This document shows positions 16,871 to 24,896 of a DNA stretch of 64,000 nucleotides, piece by piece. The position numbers and the translations under genes are program-made. The first letter of the stretch is position 1; each line of letters opens with the position of its first letter. The stretch is from Eubacteriales bacterium (GTDB lineage Bacteria; Bacillota; Clostridia; Acetivibrionales; JANLFN01). Below the pieces are notes generated by a model. It was given only the letters and a program-made list of their open reading frames with translations, did not search any database and had not been told where the DNA came from. The stretch is taken from assembly GCA_024655885.1 (NCBI GenBank), contig JANLFN010000012.1:39886-103885 (forward strand), given 5' to 3'.

Positions 16871-16967
16871 GGCGGATATTGTAATTTATTTGAATTTTGT
16901 ATAAAAAAATGCACTTGCAGATTTTATATCGTATGATGCGCTATCGAAGATAAAACCGATATCCGCC
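16871..16967 (+). repeat. Long-range inverted repeat with internal hairpin before paralogue 2
   Basis: GGCGGATAT (16871-16879) pairs perfectly with ATATCCGCC (16959-16967). Inside, TTTTAT-A-TCG and CGA-AG-ATAAAA can form a second hairpin. The element ends 25 bp before the ATG of paralogue 2, like the one before paralogue 1. Confidence 0.45.
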
Positions 16968-16992
16968 CGGGGAACAAAAGAAAGGGTAAATA

Positions 16993-17742
16993 ATGATTAA
17001 CGCAATAATACTTGCGGGCTCACAGCCGATTAATGACTGTAATGACAACAGCAACAAGGCTCTATTATGTATTAACGGCAAGATGATGGTTGAGCGGGTT
17101 TTAGACGCGGTAAAATCGGCGGCAGACATTGATAAGGTCACAGTTGCAGGTACCAAAAAGGATCTTGGGAAATACCTGGAGGGCAAGGTAGATGTGGTAA
17201 TAGACTCTCAGGGTTCCATTATGGACCATGTATTAGCTGCGACCGAATATCTTGGTGTGGATAAAAATCTGCTGGTATGTTCTTCGGATATACCCCTCAT
17301 TACCAAGGAATCCATCAACGATTTTGTGGGCAAGTCAAAGCTGCAAGAGGCTGACCTCTATTACCCGGTTATAGAAAAACAGTCCAATTTCAATATTTTC
17401 CCCGAAAATGAAGCGGCAACAGCCTATATAAAAACCAGAGAAGGTACTTTTGCAGGAGGAAATATATTTCTGGTAAATCCCAGGGTTGTAGAGAAACTGT
17501 ATCCAACACTGGATAGGCTTATTAAAATAAAAAAGCACCCCTTAAAGCTGGCAAAAACCTTAGGGCCAAAATTTATTATGCAGACGGTTACAGGTACTCT
17601 CACACTGGAAGGTATTGAAAAAAGATTTTCAAAACTGTTGGATGTAAAAACAAAACTGATACTTTCCTGTTACCCGGAAATATTCAACGATGTGGACAGA
17701 CCCAGTGACGTGCTTGTTGCCACGGCTATTTTAAGCAGGTAA
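16993..17742 (+). CDS. MobA-like nucleotidyltransferase, paralogue 2
   Basis: A 249-residue protein that aligns end to end with the preceding gene: INAIILAGSQPINDC...NKALLCINGKMMVERVLDAV, CSSDIPL, GTFAGGNIFLVNP and the C-terminal PLKLAKTLG...TGTLTLEGIEKRFSKLL. The two clearly arose by tandem duplication and have since diverged. The glycine-rich loop is again altered (LAGS). Substrate unknown. GAAAGGGTAAATA precedes the ATG. A strong inverted repeat lies downstream. Confidence 0.82.
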   Translation: MINAIILAGSQPINDCNDNSNKALLCINGKMMVERVLDAVKSAADIDKVTVAGTKKDLGKYLEGKVDVVIDSQGSIMDHVLAATEYLGVDKNLLVCSSDIPLITKESINDFVGKSKLQEADLYYPVIEKQSNFNIFPENEAATAYIKTREGTFAGGNIFLVNPRVVEKLYPTLDRLIKIKKHPLKLAKTLGPKFIMQTVTGTLTLEGIEKRFSKLLDVKTKLILSCYPEIFNDVDRPSDVLVATAILSR

Positions 17743-17884
17743 TTTTCAAATCAAGGTTGAGGTGAGAACATACAAAAGACAAGCTGTGTTTCAATCTATG
17801 AAATACAGGAAGAAATCAAAATATGCCAAGAATCAATCCTTGCACCCAACCTTAATTTCCTGCCATTCATATATAGCACTTCAA

Positions 17885-17981
17885 TTTCCTGCCCCTCCTC
17901 CCCCATAGCAAGTGGAGAATGTTAAAATATCTCCGAATTTTCCTCTCTTCTCCACTGCGGGGGAGGAACAGACGCAGGAAA
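17885..17981. repeat. Three-tier inverted repeat (large hairpin) in gene-free gap
   Basis: Three nested perfect arms: TTTCCTGC / GCAGGAAA (17885-17892, 17974-17981), CCTCCCCC / GGGGGAGG (17897-17904, 17959-17966), and AGTGGAGAA / TTCTCCACT (17911-17919, 17948-17956), with short asymmetric internal loops and a 28-nt apical loop. AATTTCCTGCC also occurs as a direct repeat at 17854-17864 and 17883-17893. It fills most of a 265-bp gap with no gene. It could be a structured RNA, a terminator-like element or a small non-autonomous mobile element. Confidence 0.6.
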
Positions 17982-18007
17982 CAAGCCAATTCAAAGCCAA
18001 ACCAATG

Positions 18008-18217
18008 TTATTGTATTACTTCGTAGCCCATGGAAGAGATCTTCCTTCTTATGTCCGAAGGCTGGATTTGGGATGGGTTATAGTTCACCTTTACGGCCTG
18101 GCTTTTCAAATCTATTGCAACCCCGCCTATGCCGTTCAACTGCCTGACACCTTCCTGGATTTTGTTTGCGCAGGCACTGCAGGAAATAGAGGGGACATGA
18201 ATCACAGTGGTTTCCAT
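18008..18217 (-). CDS. Heavy-metal-associated (HMA) domain protein
   Basis: A 69-residue single ferredoxin-like HMA domain starting METTVIHVPSISCSACANKI; the CSAC pair is the metal-binding CxxC. The fold continues through VDLKSQ-like strands (IDLKSQAVKVNYNP) to the terminal ISSMGYEV. Such proteins are copper chaperones (CopZ type) or related soft-metal carriers. The start at 18217 is set by AAGGAGG 8 nt upstream; the longer frame to 18268 is rejected. It is the lone leftward gene here, with no copper ATPase or regulator nearby. Confidence 0.88.
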   Translation of the reverse strand: METTVIHVPSISCSACANKIQEGVRQLNGIGGVAIDLKSQAVKVNYNPSQIQPSDIRRKISSMGYEVIQ

Positions 18218-18444
18218 AAAATCCTCCTTAAAATTTGAATTTTGAACATATCTATTTTTGCCTGCCATGATAAAAATATGATAATATATATTGGCAAAGT
18301 GCCATATCTATAATACGGTTAAAGTATATTTTTCCGACTTTGCGGGAATATTTAGGAAAATATGAAGAATAAACAATTTTTTTTACAAAAAGCAGTTATT
18401 ATGATATATTTTTTTTATTGAATATTTATCCGGGAGGTTGCATA

Positions 18445-19152
18445 TTGATAGACCCTAAAGTTTTAGTTATCATCCCTGCTTTTAATGAAGAAAAAAGTAT
18501 TGCCGGCGTGATAAGAGAGGTAAAAGGCAACTGTAAAGCCGATATTCTGGTTGTTGACGACGGCTCAACAGATTCAACCGCTCAAGTGGCTTTAAAAGAG
18601 GGTGTAAAAGTTGTTTCCCTCCCCTTTAACCTCGGCATTGGGGGTGCCGTTCAAACAGGTTACATATATGCAAACGAGAATAATTACGATATAGCGGTCC
18701 AGGTGGACGGCGACGGGCAGCATGACCCATCCTACCTGGATGAGCTGGTGGCCCCCATATTAAATGAAAAATATGACATGGTCATAGGCTCCAGGTATGT
18801 GCAGGAAACCTCGTACAAGTCCACGCTGTCAAGACGTGTGGGCATGGTGTTTTTTTCGTGGCTGCTCTACTTTCTTACGGGAAAACGGATTAAGGATACC
18901 ACCTCCGGTTTCAGAGCCGTAAACCGTAAAATCATCCGGTATTTTTCCTCAAGCTATCCTACCGACTACCCGGAAGTAGATGTAATCGTCAGGCTTTTCA
19001 GGAAAAACTGCACAATCCTTGAAGTGCCGGTGGAAATGAAAGAGCGGCAAGGGGGGAAATCATCCATAACCCCGTTAAAGTCAATCTATTATCTGATCAA
19101 GGTAAGCCTGGCTTTACTGATCAATATCCTTCGGTCAAGAGGTGCGTTATGA
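18445..19152 (+). CDS. Family 2 glycosyltransferase (polyprenyl-phosphate sugar synthase-like)
   Basis: A 235-residue GT-A enzyme without C-terminal membrane pair. Motifs: VIIPAFNEEKS at the N terminus, VVDDGSTDST (nucleotide-sugar binding), VDGDGQHDP (DxD-like metal site) and VIGSRYV; GKSS near the end is typical of dolichyl-phosphate-mannose-synthase-like enzymes. It likely charges undecaprenyl phosphate with a sugar. The start is TTG at 18445, 7 nt after GGGAGG; another TTG at 18418 has no ribosome-binding site. It overlaps the DUF2304 gene by 4 bp. Confidence 0.9.
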   Translation: MIDPKVLVIIPAFNEEKSIAGVIREVKGNCKADILVVDDGSTDSTAQVALKEGVKVVSLPFNLGIGGAVQTGYIYANENNYDIAVQVDGDGQHDPSYLDELVAPILNEKYDMVIGSRYVQETSYKSTLSRRVGMVFFSWLLYFLTGKRIKDTTSGFRAVNRKIIRYFSSSYPTDYPEVDVIVRLFRKNCTILEVPVEMKERQGGKSSITPLKSIYYLIKVSLALLINILRSRGAL

Positions 19153-19508
19153 TTTTTAATGTGTACATGCTTTCCATTGCCTTCAGTATATTGTTTTTAA
19201 TTATCATCATCGAGCTTGTGAGAAAAAACAGGCTGCTGGAAAAGTATTCCCTGCTGTGGATATTGTTTGGAATCATGCTGCTGGCATTATCCATCACACC
19301 TGCTTTTATAGAAGCTATCGCCAGGCTGATGGATATTAAATATGCCCCATCCGTCCTCTTCCTTTTTGGGATGGTATATGTGGTAATTTATAATCTTCAC
19401 ATCACGGTGGTATTGTCCAAGCAGTCCCAGCAAATAACCCGGCTGAACCAGGAAATTGCCATTTTAAAGGAAAAAACCGGAGATTTCAAGACCAATGATA
19501 AAGCATAA
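19149..19508 (+). CDS. DUF2304 membrane protein
   Basis: A 119-residue protein with three predicted transmembrane helices (about residues 3-22, 33-50, 66-88) and a C-terminal coiled coil rich in Q, E and K. It matches DUF2304, small membrane proteins regularly encoded beside DPM-type GT2 genes, where they are thought to anchor or assist the enzyme. The start overlaps the GT2 stop (ATGA), implying coupled synthesis. Confidence 0.88.
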   Translation: MIFNVYMLSIAFSILFLIIIIELVRKNRLLEKYSLLWILFGIMLLALSITPAFIEAIARLMDIKYAPSVLFLFGMVYVVIYNLHITVVLSKQSQQITRLNQEIAILKEKTGDFKTNDKA

Positions 19509-19525
19509 AAGGTGGTTTGTATTAA

Positions 19526-20704
19526 ATGAATATTATTAGTAAAAAGCCCAGTTCGTTTTGGGAAGTCAGTTTAATTACAGGAATTCTTATATTCGCTTTC
19601 TCCTTAAGGCTCTACTACCTGTTTAAGATTCCACACCCGCCCTTGATTTTTGACGCAGCCAACTATGACGCTATGGCCAAGCAATTTCTTGAAAAGGGTT
19701 TTTTAGGCTATGCGTCCAGCAAGCCCAATGCCTTTACCACACCGGGCTACCCTCTTTTTCTCGCGCTTATTTACAAGATTTTTGGCTATTCCAACGGCAG
19801 CCCCCTTACCCAGGTCAGAATAATACAGGTGGCGCTTTCAACTCTGACCATCGGATTTTTGTATCTGCTGGGCAAGCAGGTTTCCAATGGGAGAACAGGC
19901 TTGATTGCCGCATTTTTTTCGTCTATTTACCTTATTTCCCTATGGGTTCCTACGCTTATCCTCACAGAAACCCTTTACACCTTCTTGTTCGTCCTCTACC
20001 TGTACTTACAGGTTACTGCCATAAAGACCAGGTCCGGCTTCCTTAATTTCCTTACGGGAGCGGTACTTGCTGCCGCCGTGCTGGTGCGGCCCGCTGTTGC
20101 GCCCTTAATAATTCTCCCATACGTATATTACTATATGGAGACAAGGGACAGGACCCTCATCAAAAACTTTTTGCTGAATGTATGCGGTTTTGTCCTGCTG
20201 ATGCTTCCCTGGTGGATTCGGAATGTGGTAACCTTAAAAAAGCTGATCCTGTTTGCCACCCAGGAGGATCCCCTTTTAAAAGGGACCTATCCCTACGAGG
20301 AGGGAATAGAAAACGCACCCCTGATCAACCAGAAGCAGGAGGCCATAAGGCGGCTGAAAGAAGGCTTCACCACCCGGCCCCTGTATTACCTTAAGTGGTA
20401 CACCATAGGAAAATTCGATTTTATTTTTTTTAAAACCTTCTATTACGTGGATGAGAAGGTGACAACCCTGAGGTGGCTCCTCCCCCTTCACCAGTTTTTC
20501 GTCTGGTTCGGGTGGGTGGGAGTGTTTCTCTCTTCGGTCAGAAAGGAAATCAAGCTCATCGCGCTGTATGTATTTCTTTTAACCCTCATACAGCTGGTCT
20601 TTGTAGCAACTTCAAGGTATTCCTACCCTATTATGCAGCTTCTGATCCTGCTGTCCGCCTACATTATTGATATCCTGTTTTTCAGGACCAGGCAGGCGGA
20701 TTAG
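19526..20704 (+). CDS. Integral-membrane glycosyltransferase, GT39/GT83 (PMT/ArnT-like)
   Basis: A 392-residue polytopic protein with about nine to ten hydrophobic helices. The first extracytoplasmic loop carries acidic residues (FDAANYDAMAKQFLEKGF) as in the PMT_2/ArnT family, whose Asp/Glu coordinate the lipid-linked sugar donor; FTTPGYPLFLALIYK is also typical. With the preceding GT2 and DUF2304 genes it forms a compact three-gene pathway: GT2 makes a polyprenyl-phosphate sugar, which this enzyme transfers to an acceptor outside the membrane. The acceptor is unknown. Confidence 0.87.
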   Translation: MNIISKKPSSFWEVSLITGILIFAFSLRLYYLFKIPHPPLIFDAANYDAMAKQFLEKGFLGYASSKPNAFTTPGYPLFLALIYKIFGYSNGSPLTQVRIIQVALSTLTIGFLYLLGKQVSNGRTGLIAAFFSSIYLISLWVPTLILTETLYTFLFVLYLYLQVTAIKTRSGFLNFLTGAVLAAAVLVRPAVAPLIILPYVYYYMETRDRTLIKNFLLNVCGFVLLMLPWWIRNVVTLKKLILFATQEDPLLKGTYPYEEGIENAPLINQKQEAIRRLKEGFTTRPLYYLKWYTIGKFDFIFFKTFYYVDEKVTTLRWLLPLHQFFVWFGWVGVFLSSVRKEIKLIALYVFLLTLIQLVFVATSRYSYPIMQLLILLSAYIIDILFFRTRQAD

Positions 20705-20729
20705 CGGTCCGGCGCAGCAGAAATACCCA

Positions 20730-20758
20730 TTGACTTATATCGTAGAGTGTGGTATTAT
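20730..20758 (+). promoter_or_regulatory. Sigma-A-type promoter upstream of the AAA+ ATPase cluster
   Basis: TTGACT (20730-20735), 17-bp spacer, TATTAT (20753-20758). The ~280-bp gap also has an AT-rich segment with a second possible -10 (TATAAT near 20854). A long leader before the ATPase is implied. Confidence 0.5.
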
Positions 20759-20914
20759 TATCTATGTTTAGTGTAGCTTTAGTTTTTGAAAAGGTTCATT
20801 TGCCTTATTTAAAAGATTTGTTCTTTAATATTAAACTTTTGCGCGGATTTTTAGTATAATAGTTTTGATAAGGACAACACTCTATATTAACGTTAGCGGA
20901 GGAAAAGGCTGTAT

Positions 20915-20998
20915 TTGGCATCCTGGACCTTACAGGCCCCGTTGTTCGGGACTGTCTCCGGGATGGTCGGCCTATCAAAGGCGGAATATGTGGTATGA
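20915..20998 (+). CDS. Possible 27-codon leader peptide overlapping the AAA+ start
   Basis: A TTG-started frame encodes MASWTLQAPLFGTVSGMVGL plus SKAEYVV and stops at 20996-20998, overlapping the ATPase start by 11 bp. GGAGGAAAAGG lies just upstream. The arrangement would allow translational coupling. Only sequence position supports it; composition is not clearly coding and chance is possible. Confidence 0.3.
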   Translation: MASWTLQAPLFGTVSGMVGLSKAEYVV

Positions 20999-22616
20999 AG
21001 AATTTTTAAATAAATACAAGGCGGGTATTTCCCACGAATTCCTGTTCTATTTCAACGTCAGGGACCTGGTGGACAACAGCAGGCACATGGACAGGTATTT
21101 GTACGAGGAGTTCATAAAACAGCGGGGCTTTGCCATCGTGGCCTTTTATGACATCTCCCGGGGTCTCACCTTCCTTGAGCCGGGCATGGAAAAGGAGTTT
21201 CACAAGATAACCTCCAACCAGATGATGGATATGCTCCACGTTTTGCCTTCCAAACTTTTCCCCCATATAGACAAGGCCCTGAAGAACACCAAAATGGCCT
21301 TGTTCATAGACCATGTGGAAAAGATCATTCCTTCCGGGGATATGGCGGGGATGACGCTGGAAGAGCGCATGACCCTCATATGGCTGTGCGAGTGGTCGGT
21401 AAGTCCTAAAATATCTTCGGTAGGAAGCACGATTTTTATGATGACGGACAATCTGGCGGATGTAAGCAGGGAAGTCCTGAAATCCTCCTTCAAGGTGGAA
21501 CCGGTGCTGGTAGAGCTTCCCGGCGAGAAAGACCGCAGGGACTATATCGAATACCTGATAAAGGATAAAAACATAAAAACGGATATAAGCATCGATGAGT
21601 TTGCAAAGCTGTCGTCGGGCCTCAGCAAAAAGTCCATCAAGGATATAAAGCTGAAGGCGGAAGCGGAGGGCATCCCCATCACTTTCGAGTTTATTAAGGA
21701 AAAGAAGCACTCGGTCCTCCAGAAGGAATACGGGGATGTTCTGGAGTTCATATACCCGGAGATCAGCTTCGAGGATATCGGAGGAATGGAGAGGGCAAAA
21801 AATTACCTGCTGAAAAATATTGTGGACCCCATCTTGCACGGCGACTTGCGGAGGGTTCCCATGGGCATCCTGCTGTGCGGCCCTTCGGGTACGGGGAAAA
21901 CCCTTCTTGTAAGCGCTCTTGCCAAAGCCAGCGGCTTCAACTGCGTCAAGATCGACATGTCTAGGATCCTGGGACAGTATGTGGGAGAAAGTGAAAAGAA
22001 TTTTAAGAAGTGTCTCCTGGGTGCCCAGTCCCAGCAGCCGGTCATCGTATTTGTGGACGAAATCGATACCGCCTTCAGGCGTGGTGAAAGCGGCGACAGC
22101 GGTGTAAGCAGAAATATTTTCAGTGAATTTTTACAGTTTACCGGTAATACTAATAATAGAGGAAAAGTAATTTTTATTGCAGCCACAAACAGGCCTGACC
22201 TGCTGGACCCTGCATTAAAAAGGGCGGGAAGGTTTGATAAGAAAATCCCCATTCTTCTTCCCGATGTGGAGGAAAGGGCGGAAATATTTAAAATCATGAT
22301 CAAAAAGTACGGTTTTGAGACAGATATCACCGATTTTATGCCCTTTGCCCAGCAGACGGAAAACTACACGGGGGCCGAAATAGAAACGGTGGTCCGAAAG
22401 GCCTATGAGCTTGCCAATGAAGATGAGGTGGAGGGAAACCTGTTGAGCTCCGAAATACTGAATGAAGCGGTAAAAAGATGCAGGCCCAGCACCCAGCAGG
22501 TGGAATTTATGACCATGCTAGCCATCAGGGAGTGCGACGACAAGGATCTGCTGCCTGAAAAATACAAGGACGTGGCGGACGAAAAGGGCGGTACGGTCCA
22601 AGGAGCCGGGCAATAG
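20988..22616 (+). CDS. AAA+ ATPase (Vps4/Cdc48/FtsH-like) with degenerate first AAA domain
   Basis: A 542-residue protein with a classic C-terminal AAA module: Walker A GPSGTGKT at residues 298-305, Walker B VIVFVDEID at 352-360, the second region of homology (AATNRPDLLDPALKRAGRFD) with its arginine finger, and a C-terminal helical lid. The N-terminal ~230 residues look like a second, degenerate AAA domain: a Walker-B-like ALFIDHVEKI and sensor-like STIFMMTDNL occur, but no P-loop. ATG at 20988 with AAAGGCGG is chosen; a frame open to 20865 lacks a ribosome-binding site. It is followed by a PspA/IM30 gene, suggesting it remodels PspA polymers as Vps4 does ESCRT-III. That role is inference. 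Confidence 0.88.
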   Translation: MWYEEFLNKYKAGISHEFLFYFNVRDLVDNSRHMDRYLYEEFIKQRGFAIVAFYDISRGLTFLEPGMEKEFHKITSNQMMDMLHVLPSKLFPHIDKALKNTKMALFIDHVEKIIPSGDMAGMTLEERMTLIWLCEWSVSPKISSVGSTIFMMTDNLADVSREVLKSSFKVEPVLVELPGEKDRRDYIEYLIKDKNIKTDISIDEFAKLSSGLSKKSIKDIKLKAEAEGIPITFEFIKEKKHSVLQKEYGDVLEFIYPEISFEDIGGMERAKNYLLKNIVDPILHGDLRRVPMGILLCGPSGTGKTLLVSALAKASGFNCVKIDMSRILGQYVGESEKNFKKCLLGAQSQQPVIVFVDEIDTAFRRGESGDSGVSRNIFSEFLQFTGNTNNRGKVIFIAATNRPDLLDPALKRAGRFDKKIPILLPDVEERAEIFKIMIKKYGFETDITDFMPFAQQTENYTGAEIETVVRKAYELANEDEVEGNLLSSEILNEAVKRCRPSTQQVEFMTMLAIRECDDKDLLPEKYKDVADEKGGTVQGAGQ

Positions 22617-22712
22617 CCCCTCAGTACGCCGAAAATTTCATATTATCGTTTACACCCGAAGGGATTTATTATAAATTATATTTGTACCAGTATAGAATAA
22701 GGAGGCAATACC

Positions 22713-23441
22713 ATGGGTTTATTTAGCAGACTGGGTGCTTTAATAAGAGGCTTTTTCGGCATATTTGTGGGAGGCCTTGAAGAAAGAAACCCGGAAGTAT
22801 TATTCGAGGATATCAAGAATCAGATTGAACAGGCAAGGAAAGAAGCTGAACAGCAAATCATCGAAATCCAGACCAATGCCGAACTGATAAAAATCGAAAT
22901 GAAAAACGCGGAAAAAAACCTGGCGGCCATTAGGTCCAGAATAGAAGCGGCACAAAAGCAGGGGGACAAGGATGTGCTGATTGAGCTGCTGGTGCAGGAG
23001 GAAGAATACCAGACGGTCTATGAAACCCACAAGGCCACCTACGACAACGCAATGGCTGAAGTGGCAAAGATCAGGGAGGACTACAAGATTTTCGAATCCG
23101 AAATGAGTGCAAAGCTTAATGAGCTGAAAACTTTGAAATCCCAGGCAAAGATGGCGTCGCTGAGGGAAAACATCAACTCCGTAAACGCCAAGTACACTTC
23201 AAAGAACAGCAGGGTGGGAAGTGTAAACGACCATATGGAGAGGGCCAGGGAAATTGTCAATAAAAAGACGGCCAGGGCCAATGCCGTTGAATCCCTGAAC
23301 GACGCAAACATGGAAATGAAGCTGAAGCGGCTGGATATGAACTCTGCGCGGGAGAGGGCGAGAGCGCGGGCAGAAGCCATGTTGAGCACCGACCAGGGCT
23401 TTGAGGTCAAGGAAAAAATAGAAAACAAAGCAAATTCATAA
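22713..23441 (+). CDS. PspA/IM30 (ESCRT-III superfamily) protein
   Basis: A 242-residue, almost wholly helical coiled-coil protein. The N-terminal MGLFSRLGALIRGFFGIF is the amphipathic membrane-binding helix typical of PspA/Vipp1, and the long charged hairpin (residues about 30-150) and Ala/Arg-rich C-terminal helices follow family pattern. PspA proteins polymerise on stressed membranes and support integrity. AAGGAGG precedes the ATG by 7 nt. A weak promoter (TTTACA, 17 bp, TAAATT) may lie in the 96-bp gap after the ATPase. The two C-terminal methionine-rich helices suggest a divergent member rather than a canonical LiaH. Confidence 0.88.
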   Translation: MGLFSRLGALIRGFFGIFVGGLEERNPEVLFEDIKNQIEQARKEAEQQIIEIQTNAELIKIEMKNAEKNLAAIRSRIEAAQKQGDKDVLIELLVQEEEYQTVYETHKATYDNAMAEVAKIREDYKIFESEMSAKLNELKTLKSQAKMASLRENINSVNAKYTSKNSRVGSVNDHMERAREIVNKKTARANAVESLNDANMEMKLKRLDMNSARERARARAEAMLSTDQGFEVKEKIENKANS

Positions 23442-23454
23442 GACCGGGGGTAGA

Positions 23455-23949
23455 ATGGAAATGATTATTCGGGATGGGGAGCTAAGCGACCTTGAGCAGT
23501 TGACGGCCATTTACAACTGGGCTGTGGAAAACACGACGGCTACTTTTGACCTGGCGAAGCAGAGCACAGCCAGCCGGTTGGAATGGTTCAACCAGCACAC
23601 GGGCGTGCACCCCCTGATAGTGGCGGAACTGGACGGTAAGGCTGTCGGATACTGCACTCTCTCAAAGTTCAGGGAAAAGGAAGCCTATATCAAAACCGTG
23701 GAAATATCCGTCTATATCCATCCCTCCTATCAGCGCCGGGGTATAGGCACGGCACTGGTAGAGGAAATGATCCAAAGAGGCAAAAAGCTGGGGCACCATG
23801 TGATCATTGCCGGCATAACCGCAGGCAACGATATCAGTGTCAAATTGCACCAGAAGTTCGGTTTTGAGCTGTGCGGCCACATGAAAGAGGTAGGGAAAAA
23901 ATTTGGGAAGTGGCAGGACGTATTATTTTATCAATTAATCATAGAATAA
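23455..23949 (+). CDS. GNAT N-acetyltransferase (phosphinothricin-acetyltransferase-like)
   Basis: A 164-residue GNAT enzyme. The acetyl-CoA pyrophosphate loop is YQRRGIGTALV, and EISVYIHPSYQ, IAGITAGNDISVKLHQKFGF and the terminal WQDVLFYQL match the PAT/MnaT/YwnH subgroup. Such enzymes acetylate amino acids or analogues such as methionine sulfone; true phosphinothricin resistance need not be implied. It starts 13 bp after the PspA gene, so it is translationally close to it, and 55 bp before the membrane coiled-coil gene. The acceptor is unknown. Confidence 0.88.
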   Translation: MEMIIRDGELSDLEQLTAIYNWAVENTTATFDLAKQSTASRLEWFNQHTGVHPLIVAELDGKAVGYCTLSKFREKEAYIKTVEISVYIHPSYQRRGIGTALVEEMIQRGKKLGHHVIIAGITAGNDISVKLHQKFGFELCGHMKEVGKKFGKWQDVLFYQLIIE

Positions 23950-24004
23950 AATGTTCTTGCTTAACTGATTTATAACCTCTAGAGCATGGAGGAAAGGGAT
24001 TTGT

Positions 24005-24808
24005 ATGAAGTTTAAGATGTTCGTCAGTGCAATGTTTGAGTTAAAAAATATAACAGCGCTTTTAATCCTGCTGGGTCTGGCTTTTGCCGCGGATTCTTCC
24101 CTTGTGCCGTTTTTTGGGCCAGATGTGGGATTGGTCGCCTATCCGGCCGGCATAGTTCTGTACCTTATTTTTGTAATCCAGACGCTTACAAGCAATAAAT
24201 TTATTGAAAGCTTCAACCGGAAGCAAAAAATAAGGCATATCCAAGACCTTAACTACTCATGCCTGAAGCTTGCAAACGAAGCAAAAAGACACACCAACAG
24301 CGCGTATTATCAAAAACTCCGCAAGGTGATGGAAGACAAAAACGACATCGTAAATTCTTTTTTCAAAGGAGAAAAAAGCTATATTAAGGAAAAAGTGGTG
24401 GAGCAGACACTGAATCTGGTTATATCCTACACAAAGCTTCTCACCAACTTCTGTATAAGAAGCAGGGAACTGGGTGGAATAGACTTAAGCGATATAACAA
24501 ACAGGATCAACAGCAATACGCGCAAGCTGAGTTTCGTGAATGATCCCCATGCGGAAGAGGATTTGAAAAAGGTCATTGAGATGGATGAAAAAATCATCCA
24601 GAGGCTGAAGGATGAGAAAAAGGACCTTGAAAGAATCAAGGCCAAACTGGACTATATGGAAAGCACGGTAAACATGTTCAAGCACCAGGTACTGTCCAGC
24701 ATAGAATCTGAAGAAATGCTTGAAAAGCTGGAGTCTGCGGTAAACGAAGCTGCGGCCCTGGACAACGTCCTGGAAGAAAGGCGTAAAAGCGGCAGGATCA
24801 GGATGTAG
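24005..24808 (+). CDS. Membrane-anchored coiled-coil protein, function unknown
   Basis: A 267-residue protein I cannot assign to a family. Two hydrophobic helices near the N terminus (about residues 16-34 and 42-62) form a membrane hairpin. The rest is cytoplasmic and helical, with a long charged coiled coil from about residue 175 to 260 (DLKKVIEMDEKIIQRLKDEKKDLERIKAKL region). GGAGG lies 11 nt before the ATG. It closes the AAA+/PspA/GNAT cluster and is a candidate membrane receptor or scaffold for the PspA homologue; that link rests on gene order only. Confidence 0.82.
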   Translation: MKFKMFVSAMFELKNITALLILLGLAFAADSSLVPFFGPDVGLVAYPAGIVLYLIFVIQTLTSNKFIESFNRKQKIRHIQDLNYSCLKLANEAKRHTNSAYYQKLRKVMEDKNDIVNSFFKGEKSYIKEKVVEQTLNLVISYTKLLTNFCIRSRELGGIDLSDITNRINSNTRKLSFVNDPHAEEDLKKVIEMDEKIIQRLKDEKKDLERIKAKLDYMESTVNMFKHQVLSSIESEEMLEKLESAVNEAAALDNVLEERRKSGRIRM

Positions 24809-24896
24809 CGGTAAGACAGGAGCGAATAGGTTAAAAGAAATTTTTCAACCTTTTTCGGCATCCTTTAAACCATTTACACAGGGGGAGAATCAGGCC

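Noticed and set aside
16025..17742. Molybdopterin guanylyltransferase (MobA) assignment
   Set aside because: The fold matches, but the glycine loop differs and no molybdenum-cofactor genes are nearby.
23455..23949. Phosphinothricin resistance gene
   Set aside because: The GNAT subgroup is named after that activity, but chromosomal members usually acetylate other amino acids; no resistance context is present.
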